A DNA stretch of 11,206 nt, from the NCBI GenBank assembly GCA_003644265.1, contig QNBX01000148.1:1-11206 (forward strand), in the 5' to 3' direction. The position numbers and the translations under genes were made by a program. The first letter of the stretch is position 1. Every line of letters begins with the position of its first letter. Of this stretch, positions 1 through 7,524 are shown one piece after another. Origin of the DNA: Planctomycetota bacterium (GTDB lineage Bacteria; Planctomycetota; B15-G4). The notes under the pieces are model-generated. The model was not told where the DNA came from. It ran no database searches and saw only the letters and a list, made by a program, of their open reading frames with translations.

Positions 1-1
1 C

Positions 2-1786
2 AGCAGTCACCATGACGAGGGCCTCGGCGGCGCTCGCAACAGCAACAGCAACAGCAACAGCAACGGCAACGGCAACGGCAGCGACGACGCGAACGCCGGC
101 GACCGACGCCTGCAGCTGCTGCCGCTCCACCCCCCCACGGACGACGGCGATGGCGCGCTGCGCGTCACTCAGCTCAGCGACGAGGGCAGCTTCGACCTCT
201 CGCCCGACGGTCGTTGGGTGCTGGTCACGCAGCGTGAGCCCGGGGCCTCGCACGAGCTCATCATGGCGGACTACCTGACGCCATTCGTGAGCACCGTGCC
301 CGTGCGCAGCTCCCTGGCGGGGGACCCCTCGCCGCGTCGCACGCTGGAGCTGTACGAGGTGGAGACCGGCCACACCCACGCCCTGCGCCTGGACGGCGAC
401 GAGCGGCCCTGGATGCTACGCAGTCAGTGGTCGCCCGACGGCGCGCGGCTGCTGATCGAGCGCGTCTCCGGCGACACCCACGTGCGTCAACTGCTGGTGC
501 TCGACCCCGCCACGCGCAGCGCCACGCTGGTGCACAGCGAGCGCGACGAGGCCTGGATCGGCGGCCCCTTCCTGTGGTCCGGCTGGCGCGAGCAGGGCGG
601 CGAGGTGCTGTTCACCAGCGAGCGCAGCGGCTTCAACCACCTCTACGCGGTGTCACCCGACGGCGGCGAGCCGCGGGCGCTCACGCAGGGCGAGTTCGAA
701 GTGGCGCGGGTGACGTTGCTCGAGGATCTCGACCAGGCCCTGTTGGTGGCGCACGGCGAGGACGACCCGGCCATCACCCAGCTCTTGCTGGTCTCCCTGG
801 AGGGCGGCGAACAGACCCGACTCACCGGCAGCAACGGCTGCGCCACGCGTCCGCTCGTTAGCCACGACGGCTCCAGCGTGGCCTTCCGCTGGTCCACCCT
901 GGGCGTGCCCTGGGAGCTGCACGCGCTGCGCATGCAGGAGGGCGGCGGGCCGCTGGCCCTCTCGCAGACCGTGCCCGACGAGCTGGCCGCGCTGGAGCTG
1001 CCGCCGCCCGAGCTGATCAGCTACAGCAACCCCGACGACGGGGTCAGCGTGCACGCCTACCTCTACCGCCCGGTGCCGTTCGACCCCGCGCTGACGTACC
1101 CGGCGGTCATGTTCGTGCACGGCGCCGGCTACCTGCAGCAAGTGCAGCGCAGCATGTCGAGCTACGAGCCCAACATGCTCTTTCACCACCGGCTGACGCG
1201 CATGGGCTTCGCGGTGATCGACGCCGACTTCCGGCACAGCCGGGGCTACGGCCGCGACTTCCGCGCCGGCATCCACGGCTTCATGGGCGGCAAGGACCTG
1301 GACGACTGCGTGGCCGGCGTCGACTTCCTGGGCACGCTGGGCTGGGTCGACACCGAGCGCGTGGGCCTGTACGGCGGCAGCTACGGCGGCTTCCTCACGC
1401 TCATGGCCCTGTTCACCCAGCCCGACGTGTTCGCCGCCGGCGCGGCCCTGCGCTCGGTGACCGACTGGCGCGTCTACAGCCACTGGTACACCACCCCGCG
1501 CCTGGGTGACCCGGTGGAGGACGCCGAGAATTACGCGCGCTCTTCCCCCATCGACCACGTGGACGGGCTCAGCAAGCCGCTGCTGCTGCTGCACGGCCTC
1601 AAGGACCCCAACGTCTTTGCCCAGGACACGATCCGCCTGATCGAAGCGCTGATCGAGCGTGGCAAGGACTTCGACGCCATGCTCTACCCCAGCCAGGGCC
1701 ACGGGTTCACCGACGCCGACTCCTGGATCGATGAGTACAAGCGCATCGAGCGCCTGTTCGTGCGGGAGCTGAAGCCGGGGGAGTGA
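2..1786 (+). CDS. S9-family prolyl oligopeptidase / dipeptidyl-peptidase IV-like serine peptidase (5'-truncated by window edge)
   Basis: Serine peptidase of the S9 (prolyl oligopeptidase/DPP-IV) clan, which cleaves oligopeptides. The frame is open from base 2 with no stop and enters from outside the window, so the GTG at 218 is not the true start; about 594 codons are visible. The N-terminal part shows beta-propeller-type repeats such as LSPDGRWVLVTQ, WSPDGARLLIE and VSPDGGEPRALT, typical of the TolB/WD40-like propeller that gates S9 active sites. The C-terminal alpha/beta-hydrolase domain carries the full catalytic triad: nucleophile Ser in GGSYGG (codon 1379-1381), Asp in HGLKDPN (codon 1604-1606) and His in SQGHGFTD (codon 1700-1702). 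HGAGYLQQVQ resembles the oxyanion-hole region. An Asn-Ser/Asn-Gly tract near the left edge interrupts the propeller part. It is convergent with the minus-strand tube gene, 67 bases away. Cellular location cannot be judged because the N-terminus is missing. Family assignment is firm; substrate is unknown. Confidence 0.93.
   Translation, partial: SSHHDEGLGGARNSNSNSNSNGNGNGSDDANAGDRRLQLLPLHPPTDDGDGALRVTQLSDEGSFDLSPDGRWVLVTQREPGASHELIMADYLTPFVSTVPVRSSLAGDPSPRRTLELYEVETGHTHALRLDGDERPWMLRSQWSPDGARLLIERVSGDTHVRQLLVLDPATRSATLVHSERDEAWIGGPFLWSGWREQGGEVLFTSERSGFNHLYAVSPDGGEPRALTQGEFEVARVTLLEDLDQALLVAHGEDDPAITQLLLVSLEGGEQTRLTGSNGCATRPLVSHDGSSVAFRWSTLGVPWELHALRMQEGGGPLALSQTVPDELAALELPPPELISYSNPDDGVSVHAYLYRPVPFDPALTYPAVMFVHGAGYLQQVQRSMSSYEPNMLFHHRLTRMGFAVIDADFRHSRGYGRDFRAGIHGFMGGKDLDDCVAGVDFLGTLGWVDTERVGLYGGSYGGFLTLMALFTQPDVFAAGAALRSVTDWRVYSHWYTTPRLGDPVEDAENYARSSPIDHVDGLSKPLLLLHGLKDPNVFAQDTIRLIEALIERGKDFDAMLYPSQGHGFTDADSWIDEYKRIERLFVRELKPGE
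38..79 (+). repeat. In-frame hexanucleotide repeat (4 x AACAGC, 3 x AACGGC)
   Basis: Seven tandem 6-bp units: AACAGC at 38-61 and AACGGC at 62-79. They lie in the peptidase reading frame and encode Asn-Ser x4 followed by Asn-Gly x3. Because the unit is 6 bp, gain or loss of units keeps the frame and only changes the length of a polar linker. The two halves differ by one base per unit, which looks like expansion of a variant unit. Confidence 0.9.
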
Positions 1787-1853
1787 CGGGCGCTGACCGA
1801 TGCTCAGCCTGGCCCGGGCTACCGAGCGTCGGGGTCCGCAAGCCGGGCGCCGT

Positions 1854-2354
1854 TCACGACTCCTCGGGCTCGGTGACCGCTTGGTCGCGTTCGAAGCCCT
1901 CATGCTGCAACACGAGCCGCTCGATCGCGATCGCGTTGCCGTTGGCGTCGAGCTCAGGCAGCGCCTGGTAGCTCAACACCCAGCAGCGACGCAGCATGTA
2001 GCGTTTGACCACGACGCCCTGCAGGTTGAGCAGCTCGATGATCACGTCCCGCCGGTAGTCCTTGAGGGACATGGCCCCGTCGCCGTCTACGCTGAAGGCG
2101 AGGTTGGCCCACTCCTCGAAATCCGTGTCGTGGGTCACCCCGCGCTCGAGCACGACGGGCTCGAAGGACGTGGAGCCCGGTGACACCCGGGGCTGGCTCG
2201 TGTCAGCGCCGGCGCGGTGGGAGATCGCCTCGGTGCTGCGTGTGAGCGCGCTCACGCGGGAGACGCCCGCCACGACTCGGCCCTCCCAGATCACGCGGAA
2301 CTTGAAGTTCTTGTAGGGATCAAGACGGTGCAGGTTGACCGTGAACTGGCTCAT
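1854..2354 (-). CDS. gp19-like phage tail / contractile injection system tube protein
   Basis: Tail tube protein of the T4 gp19-like family (the type long annotated as conserved phage tail region protein), which stacks as hexamers to form the inner tube of contractile tails and extracellular injection systems. The 166-residue product shows the family pattern from end to end: DPYKNFKFRVIWEGR (12-26), VAGVSRVSAL (28-37), VLERGVTHDTDFEEWAN (68-84), SLKDYRRDVIIELLN (96-110), RCWVLSYQALPELDANGNA (123-141) and HEGFERD (151-157). The ATG at 2354 was chosen because family members begin a few residues before this DPYKNF block and because GGGAG at 2361-2365 lies 6 bases upstream. The frame is open for 49 further codons, to an ATG at 2501, but that extension looks non-coding. 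No sheath, baseplate, spike, AAA ATPase or toxin gene is visible. A 198-base gap separates it from the upstream same-strand gene, so it probably has its own promoter, although none is convincing in that gap. Confidence 0.9.
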   Translation of the reverse strand: MSQFTVNLHRLDPYKNFKFRVIWEGRVVAGVSRVSALTRSTEAISHRAGADTSQPRVSPGSTSFEPVVLERGVTHDTDFEEWANLAFSVDGDGAMSLKDYRRDVIIELLNLQGVVVKRYMLRRCWVLSYQALPELDANGNAIAIERLVLQHEGFERDQAVTEPEES

Positions 2355-2360
2355 CAGGGA

Positions 2361-2365
2361 CTCCC
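2361..2365 (-). promoter_or_regulatory. Shine-Dalgarno site of the tube protein gene
   Basis: GGGAG on the minus strand, 6 bases before the ATG at 2354. It supports that start over the upstream in-frame ATG at 2501, which would add 49 atypical residues. Confidence 0.6.
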
Positions 2366-2552
2366 ATAGGCACCAGAATCGGCGCATGAACAACGTGGTC
2401 ATCGTGGGCCTCCCGCGCCTGTCGATGCAAGGCCTGACGCCCAGGCTCGGCCCGGTTGCCGGACCACGTTGGAGCATCGGAACGTCGGGCACGCAGCGCA
2501 AGGTACATGCTGTGGTTTGATCGGGCCAAGCAGCCGCTCGAGACGCCCCGCC

Positions 2553-5345
2553 CTACGGCAGCTCGCTCGCCAGCGCGCCGTACTCGGCCTCGATCCCGGC
2601 GTCGCGCTGGTGCACATCGTGCCAACGCGCGAGACCGCGTTGTGCGCGAGCGGGCGTCGTGGCCGTGAGCGCCTCGCCCGTGGCGGTGTCGCCCTCGGCC
2701 GAGACCGAGTGTCCGCGGCCGGCGGCGCCCGAGGACACGGCGCGGGCCTCGTCCAGCAGCGCTTGCGCTCTCGCGGCGTCGCCGCGGCGCCAGGCCAGAT
2801 AGCCGCCGAAGTAGCGGCTGGGCACGTCGCGGGCGTTGGTGCGCGCGGCCTCCTCGAAGCGCAGGGCCGCGTCGTCGAGGCGCCCCGCCAGCAGCTCCAC
2901 CAAGCCGAGCTGCAGCACGGGGCCACTCTCCTCGCCGTTGATGTCCTGGGCCCGCTCGAAGCAGTCGCGCGCCTGATCCAGCGTGTGGGACAAGTCGTCG
3001 GCCGCGGCTGGCGAAGCGGCTCCCGAGCCCGAGCTGGCTTCAACGCCCGCCGCAACGACGGCCCGGGAACCGGCGCCAGCGGCCACCTCGGCGCGCGCGC
3101 TCGCGCTGGACAGCAACAGCTTGCCACGCTGCATCCAGGCGCGGCTGCTGCGCGGGTGGATCAGCGTCACCAGCTCGAAGCCCTGGGTCGCGGCGGCCGT
3201 GTCGCCCGCCTCCAGCCAGCAGTTGGCCAGGTAGTAGAGGCACTCGTCGTGTCCGGGCCACAGGCTCAGCGCCCGCTCGTAGCTGGCCGCGGCGGCGCGG
3301 GGCTGCCCGGCGATGCGCAGGTCGGCGGCCTGATCCACCAGCTCGTGGAAGCGACGGCGTTGGGCTGGATCGGGCGGCGGCGTACCGGCGGACGCGCGCC
3401 AGGCCGCCACGCGACCGGGCAGAGGCTCAAGCCGTGGCGGCGAGCCCCGGGTCCAGGTCACCAGACGATCGGCGGGCACGTCGTGCAGCACCTCCGACAC
3501 GCCGTCGGGCCAGACCACGGTGAGCGACTCGGCCCGCGTGGCGCCACCCAGGCCGAAGCCGGTCTGGCCCACCGCGTGCTGCGAGAGGTAGCTGCCCTGG
3601 CTGCCCAGCCAGCGCACCTGCACGGCGCCCGGCGCGGGACCGCCGCCACGATCGCCGCCGCCGGACGTGCTGCCGGAACCGCCGTCGCCGTCGCCGCCAC
3701 CACCTGCGCCTGCACCGGCACCGCCCCCCACCCGCAACTCAACACGCGCGCCCAACGCGAACGTATTGCCGGTCGGCTGGCGCAAGCGCACCACCAGCGC
3801 GGTGCGTCCGGCCAGGGGCGTGTCGTTGCGCAGCAAGCGCGGGCCGCTGCCGTGCACCATCACCAACAGGTCCGGGTCGCCGTCCAGTTCCAGGTCGAAC
3901 GAGGCGCTGCCGCGCGAGACGGTCTCCTCGGCCAGGGCCTCACCGGCGACCTCGCCCAGCTCGAAGAAGCCGCGCCCGGGGCCCGCGTTCCAGAACAGGT
4001 GGTCGCGCTGGGGTATGAGCAGCAGCTTGTTGTCGCGCACGGGGATGGTGTGACCGTTGGCCACGTGCAGGTCGAGCCGGCCGTCGCTGTCGAGGTCGAC
4101 GAAGCTGGCGCCCCAGCCCACCGTGTGCAGCGCCACCTGCCCCAGGCCGTAGCGGTCGGCCTCGTCCATGAACATGGCGGGCGGCGACTGGGCGCCCTCG
4201 CCGAGGTCGCCGGCCAGGTTGGCGTAGAGCGCGTTCTCCTGCGCCACCCAGTGGGTGATGAACAGGTCGGGGTCGGCGTCGCCGTCGAAGTCGGCCACGG
4301 CCAGGCCCATGGCGCCGCGGTAATCGCCCACCAGCGCGCGGGCGGTGATGTCGCCGAAGGTGCCGTCGCCCATGTTCATGAGCAGCGCGTTGTCGGATAC
4401 GTCGTTGGCCACGTACAGGTCGGGCAGGCCGTCGCCGGTGAGGTCGCAGAACATGGCGCCCAGGCCGCGCCCGTCGGGGTCGGCCACGCCCGCCGCCTCG
4501 GCGCCGTCCTCGAACGCGCCCTCGCCGTCGTTGAGCAGCAGCAGGTTGCGCGCGCCCTCGAAGGCCGAGGGGTTGATCAGCGCCGGGATGTCGGCGCCGT
4601 ACTGCATGGATGAGCTGGTGGGGTCGAGCGAGGCCTCGTCGAACTGCACGTAGCCGCAGACGTAGGCGTCCACGTCACCATCGCGGTCGGGGTCGCCCGT
4701 GGCCACGCCGGACCAGAAGCCCAGGTAGCGGTCGATCCCGGACGCGGCGCTCACGTCGCGGAACGCGCCGGCGCCGTCGTTGTCGAGCAGGTGGCAGGTC
4801 CCGTAGGCCGTCACCAACAGGTCGAGGTCGCCGTCGCCTTCGCGGTCGAGGAAGGCGGCGGCCATGCCCATGACCTCCAGCCCCGCGCCCGAGGCGTCGG
4901 TGACGTCGGTGAAGCGCCCGGCGCCGTCATTGGCGAACAGCCGGCAGCGCGCGTCCGCGTCTGCCCTGTCGTCGTCCAGCGGCAGGTTGCCGGGCCCGTG
5001 GGGCAGGGGCCCCAGGTTCACCAGGTACGCGTCGGTGTCGCCGTCGCCGTCCACGTCGCCCAGGGCCACGCCCGAGCCCATGTCCTCGGGCAGGCGGTTG
5101 CTGCGCACGCCAGGAAAGTGCCGCATGACCAGGCCCGAGGACTGCGCCACCTCGGTCATCAGCAGCGGCGGGCGGTCGTCGGGCAGCGCGCGCCCCAGGG
5201 AGTCCGTCAGGCCCTCGGTGTTCTCGCCGGGCACGTAGGTCTCGGCCTGGCCACGCAGCGACTGCCACGCCAGCACCGCGCCCAGCACGATCAGCGCCAG
5301 CAGCAGGGACCGACGTGTGCGCTTGCGCGCGAGGATCGAGACCAC
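2553..5345 (-). CDS. Membrane-anchored FG-GAP/VCBS propeller, ASPIC/UnbV and TPR protein (CRTAC1-like)
   Basis: About 930 residues from a GTG start. Residues 1-30 form a signal-anchor: basic ARKRTRR followed by a hydrophobic stretch, so most of the protein should lie outside the cytoplasm. Residues 88-505 hold seven Asp-rich FG-GAP/VCBS calcium-type loops (such as DVDGDGDTD, DREGDGDLD, DLTGDGLPD, DLDSDGRLD), consistent with a seven-bladed integrin-alpha-like propeller. Residues 526-630 match ASPIC/UnbV (LGARVELRV, SYLSQHAVGQTGFGLG, VVWPDGVSEVL), split by a Gly-rich insert at 539-571. Two TPR-like blocks follow, roughly 665-735 and 788-866, separated by an Ala/Ser-rich linker. The GTG at 5345 is preferred: it sits 4 bases after the stop of the cytochrome gene and directly starts the anchor. 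An upstream ATG at 5435 would overlap that gene by 86 bases across its repetitive tail. FG-GAP/ASPIC proteins are usually surface or binding proteins; the ligand is unknown. Its placement suggests it works with the cytochrome. Confidence 0.88.
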   Translation of the reverse strand: MVSILARKRTRRSLLLALIVLGAVLAWQSLRGQAETYVPGENTEGLTDSLGRALPDDRPPLLMTEVAQSSGLVMRHFPGVRSNRLPEDMGSGVALGDVDGDGDTDAYLVNLGPLPHGPGNLPLDDDRADADARCRLFANDGAGRFTDVTDASGAGLEVMGMAAAFLDREGDGDLDLLVTAYGTCHLLDNDGAGAFRDVSAASGIDRYLGFWSGVATGDPDRDGDVDAYVCGYVQFDEASLDPTSSSMQYGADIPALINPSAFEGARNLLLLNDGEGAFEDGAEAAGVADPDGRGLGAMFCDLTGDGLPDLYVANDVSDNALLMNMGDGTFGDITARALVGDYRGAMGLAVADFDGDADPDLFITHWVAQENALYANLAGDLGEGAQSPPAMFMDEADRYGLGQVALHTVGWGASFVDLDSDGRLDLHVANGHTIPVRDNKLLLIPQRDHLFWNAGPGRGFFELGEVAGEALAEETVSRGSASFDLELDGDPDLLVMVHGSGPRLLRNDTPLAGRTALVVRLRQPTGNTFALGARVELRVGGGAGAGAGGGGDGDGGSGSTSGGGDRGGGPAPGAVQVRWLGSQGSYLSQHAVGQTGFGLGGATRAESLTVVWPDGVSEVLHDVPADRLVTWTRGSPPRLEPLPGRVAAWRASAGTPPPDPAQRRRFHELVDQAADLRIAGQPRAAAASYERALSLWPGHDECLYYLANCWLEAGDTAAATQGFELVTLIHPRSSRAWMQRGKLLLSSASARAEVAAGAGSRAVVAAGVEASSGSGAASPAAADDLSHTLDQARDCFERAQDINGEESGPVLQLGLVELLAGRLDDAALRFEEAARTNARDVPSRYFGGYLAWRRGDAARAQALLDEARAVSSGAAGRGHSVSAEGDTATGEALTATTPARAQRGLARWHDVHQRDAGIEAEYGALASELP

Positions 5346-5349
5346 GGGC

Positions 5350-7524
5350 TCAGCGCCCTCCCTTGCCACCGGGCCCGCTGCCGCCGCCCAGTTCAGCGCC
5401 CGGTTCTGCGCCCGGTTCTGCGCCGGGCCCGCCACCAGGCGACACGATCGCGATGGTCGTCTCGGCGCGCACCAGCTCGGTCACCCGCGCGGTCAGCCCC
5501 GAGTCCTCACCAAAGGCGAAGTTCAGCAGGAACTGATCGAACTTGCGGTAGTTCAGCACGGCGGTGACGGTCAGCTCGCCGCTGACGCCCTCGGGGACGG
5601 TGAGCGCCCGGGCCTCGATGCGCGGCAGATCCTCCACCTCGCTGCTGGCCGTGCCCGGACAGGCAAACTCATACTTGGCCACCTCGCTGGCCCCCGGGAA
5701 CATGGCGCGCTTGAAGCGCACGCCCACCATCTCCCACAGGTTGTGCCGGTCGATCAGGTTGCCGTAGCGGTCCACGGGTTCGGCCTTGAACATGAACGTG
5801 CCCGGTTCGACGAAGGCGTTCTCGTCGCGCGTGCCGCTGTCGTAGACCACCGCGCCGTCCTGGTCGGTGACCGTGATCTCCACCCAGGCCTGGATGATGT
5901 CGAGCGGGCCGGTGGGAAAGTCGTGGCCGACCTTGTTGTTGGCGATGTGCACGCGCAGGGCGATCTGGTCGCCGGCCACCACCTCGCGCGGGGCGTCCAC
6001 GGCCAGGGTCACGGCGGGTCCGGCGCTCCAGCGGTCGGCGATCTCCGGCACCTCGATCTCGCCGCGCAGCCACTGCTCGGTCAGGGCCACGTGCTCCGCG
6101 GCGCCGGGCAGATCGTGCAGCGTCGGCAGGTACTGGTTGGCGCCCAGGAAGCGGTGGCTGCGGTGCATGCCGTCGTCGGCGCTGCGGTTCCAGTCGACCG
6201 CGTCGCCGGCGGCCGGATCTGTAGAGGCCTGCAGCGGCATGTGGCACTCGCGGCACTCGATGGTCTTGGTCTGGTCGTCCTCGTCGTGCCAGCGGCTGGC
6301 CTTCCAGTTGTCGTACTGGTTCTGCAGTTGCACCCAGCCCACGCGGTTGACCGACTCATCGATGAACTGCTTGTGGCACGCGGCGCAGAACTCGGGCGTC
6401 TTGAACATGCGCCGCGAGAGAGTCGCGACGTGCTGGTCGGGGTAGGTGCGGATCAGGAAGTCGGACAGCATCTTGGCCAGCGAGCCGTCGCGCTGCTCGA
6501 AGACGTAGCGCGACGGCTGCGACATGACGTAGTTGGCGTTGCCCTTGACGTCCGTCTCCTGGATGGCGTGGCACGACAGGCAGGAGATGCCCTCGTGGTG
6601 CCCGGGCTCCGCGGTGAGTTCCTCGCCGCCGATGCGCTTCTCGCCCGCAAACAGCGAGATGGGGTCGTGGCAGCCGCCGCAGTAGCGCGTGGACTCGGGG
6701 CCGTTCTGCTCGGCCATGACGCCTTGGATGGCCTGGAAGCCCACGTCCATGGCGGCGTAGCGGTGGGCGCTGGGCTGCCACTCCTCCAGGATCTGGCTGT
6801 GGCAACCGGACGTGCCGCAGGCGTTGCTGCCCGCCAGCGAGTACTTGTCGAAGGCGCCGCCGGTGTCGGTCTGGGCCAGGCTGGGGGCGAAGGGGCCGTC
6901 GGGACCCTCGACGTAACCCTCGGGGAAGGAGTTGTCGTACGAGACGGGCGGCACGAGCACGCACAGCGCGCCGGTCAGCGCCAGCCCGATCAGGGCGCCG
7001 GCCATGGCGCGCTTGCCGTGGCCCGAGGCGTGCACCAGCAGCTCAGCCGCGGCGGGCTGCTCGCGCCGGCGACGCTCCACCAGCACCACCGCCACCAGGT
7101 GCGGCGTCAGGAACAGCACCATGCCCACGGTGGTGACGATGTGCGTCAGGCGCCAGACCTCGCTGCGCTGCACACCAAAGACGCCTTCCCAGGTGAGGAT
7201 CACGCCGGACGCCAGGCACACCACGGTGAACACGCCCGAGACCCAGCCCAGGAACTTGGTGTGCGTCAGCGGGTAGTCCCAGTAGTCGGCGATGTGCCGC
7301 CACAGGTAGTAGGCACAGGCCGGCAGGAACAGCAGACCCAGCAGCGTGTGCACCAGCACGCCGTGCTGATTGAAGACGCTGGTCGGGAGCAGCAGCACGC
7401 TCAGGCCGCTGATGGTCAGGAACAGGTTCTGGCCGCTGATGAAGCGAGCCAAGGGGCTGGCCCAGCCCTTGTTTCGCAGCTCGCGCCAATCGCGGTCGGG
7501 GCGAGGAGGGCGAGTGGCGCTCAT
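5350..7524 (-). CDS. Membrane-anchored multihaem cytochrome c with N-terminal b-type-like haem domain
   Basis: About 724 residues from the ATG at 7524. Residues 31-195 contain about five membrane segments with His residues at 54, 59, 77, 88, 128 and 142 in or near them, resembling four-helix dihaem cytochrome b domains. The following extracytoplasmic part has five c-type haem sites: CGTSGCH (236-242, spacing CX4CH), CGGCH (282-286), CLSCH (315-319), CAACH (380-384) and CRECH (424-428). HRSHRFLGANQY (454-465) and GHDFPTG (533-539) are patterns seen in cytochrome c554-type multihaem proteins and may supply further haem ligands. The remainder looks like a beta-sandwich, ending in a GAEP-repeat tail. 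Inferred role: electron transfer between the quinone pool and a periplasmic or surface partner. It sits first in a two-gene unit with the FG-GAP protein. Start is uncertain: ATGs at 7536 and 7695 are in frame, but the added residues look non-coding and no start has a strong Shine-Dalgarno site. Confidence 0.87.
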   Translation of the reverse strand: MSATRPPRPDRDWRELRNKGWASPLARFISGQNLFLTISGLSVLLLPTSVFNQHGVLVHTLLGLLFLPACAYYLWRHIADYWDYPLTHTKFLGWVSGVFTVVCLASGVILTWEGVFGVQRSEVWRLTHIVTTVGMVLFLTPHLVAVVLVERRRREQPAAAELLVHASGHGKRAMAGALIGLALTGALCVLVPPVSYDNSFPEGYVEGPDGPFAPSLAQTDTGGAFDKYSLAGSNACGTSGCHSQILEEWQPSAHRYAAMDVGFQAIQGVMAEQNGPESTRYCGGCHDPISLFAGEKRIGGEELTAEPGHHEGISCLSCHAIQETDVKGNANYVMSQPSRYVFEQRDGSLAKMLSDFLIRTYPDQHVATLSRRMFKTPEFCAACHKQFIDESVNRVGWVQLQNQYDNWKASRWHDEDDQTKTIECRECHMPLQASTDPAAGDAVDWNRSADDGMHRSHRFLGANQYLPTLHDLPGAAEHVALTEQWLRGEIEVPEIADRWSAGPAVTLAVDAPREVVAGDQIALRVHIANNKVGHDFPTGPLDIIQAWVEITVTDQDGAVVYDSGTRDENAFVEPGTFMFKAEPVDRYGNLIDRHNLWEMVGVRFKRAMFPGASEVAKYEFACPGTASSEVEDLPRIEARALTVPEGVSGELTVTAVLNYRKFDQFLLNFAFGEDSGLTARVTELVRAETTIAIVSPGGGPGAEPGAEPGAELGGGSGPGGKGGR
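5357..5362 (-). promoter_or_regulatory. Shine-Dalgarno site for the GTG-started FG-GAP gene
   Basis: GGGAGG on the minus strand, inside the last codons of the cytochrome gene, 11 bases before the GTG at 5345. The spacing is slightly long, but the site favours reinitiation or coupling after the cytochrome stop (TGA, 5350-5352). The alternative is a start within the cytochrome tail. Confidence 0.45.
5384..5427 (-). repeat. 12-bp tandem repeat encoding Gly-Ala-Glu-Pro units
   Basis: The plus-strand unit GCGCCCGGTTCT is exact at 5396-5407 and 5408-5419, with a partial copy from 5420 and a diverged copy before 5396. On the minus strand it encodes the repeated GAEP residues near the cytochrome C-terminus. 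The unit keeps the reading frame. Confidence 0.8.

Noticed and set aside
218..1786. Complete peptidase gene starting at the GTG at 218
   Set aside because: The same frame is open to the left edge and reads as propeller sequence (SDEGSFDLSPDGRW), so the GTG is internal and the gene is cut by the window.
1787..1853. Bidirectional terminator between the convergent peptidase and tube genes
   Set aside because: Only a short GCCCGGGC palindrome is present, with no long stem and no T run on either strand.
2355..2501. N-terminal extension of the tube protein to the ATG at 2501
   Set aside because: Family members begin shortly before the DPYKNF block, and a Shine-Dalgarno site supports the ATG at 2354.
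2469..4613. Long plus-strand open frame opposite the FG-GAP gene
   Set aside because: Low-complexity composition with no recognisable domain. It is antisense to a gene with clear domains and is a product of high GC content.
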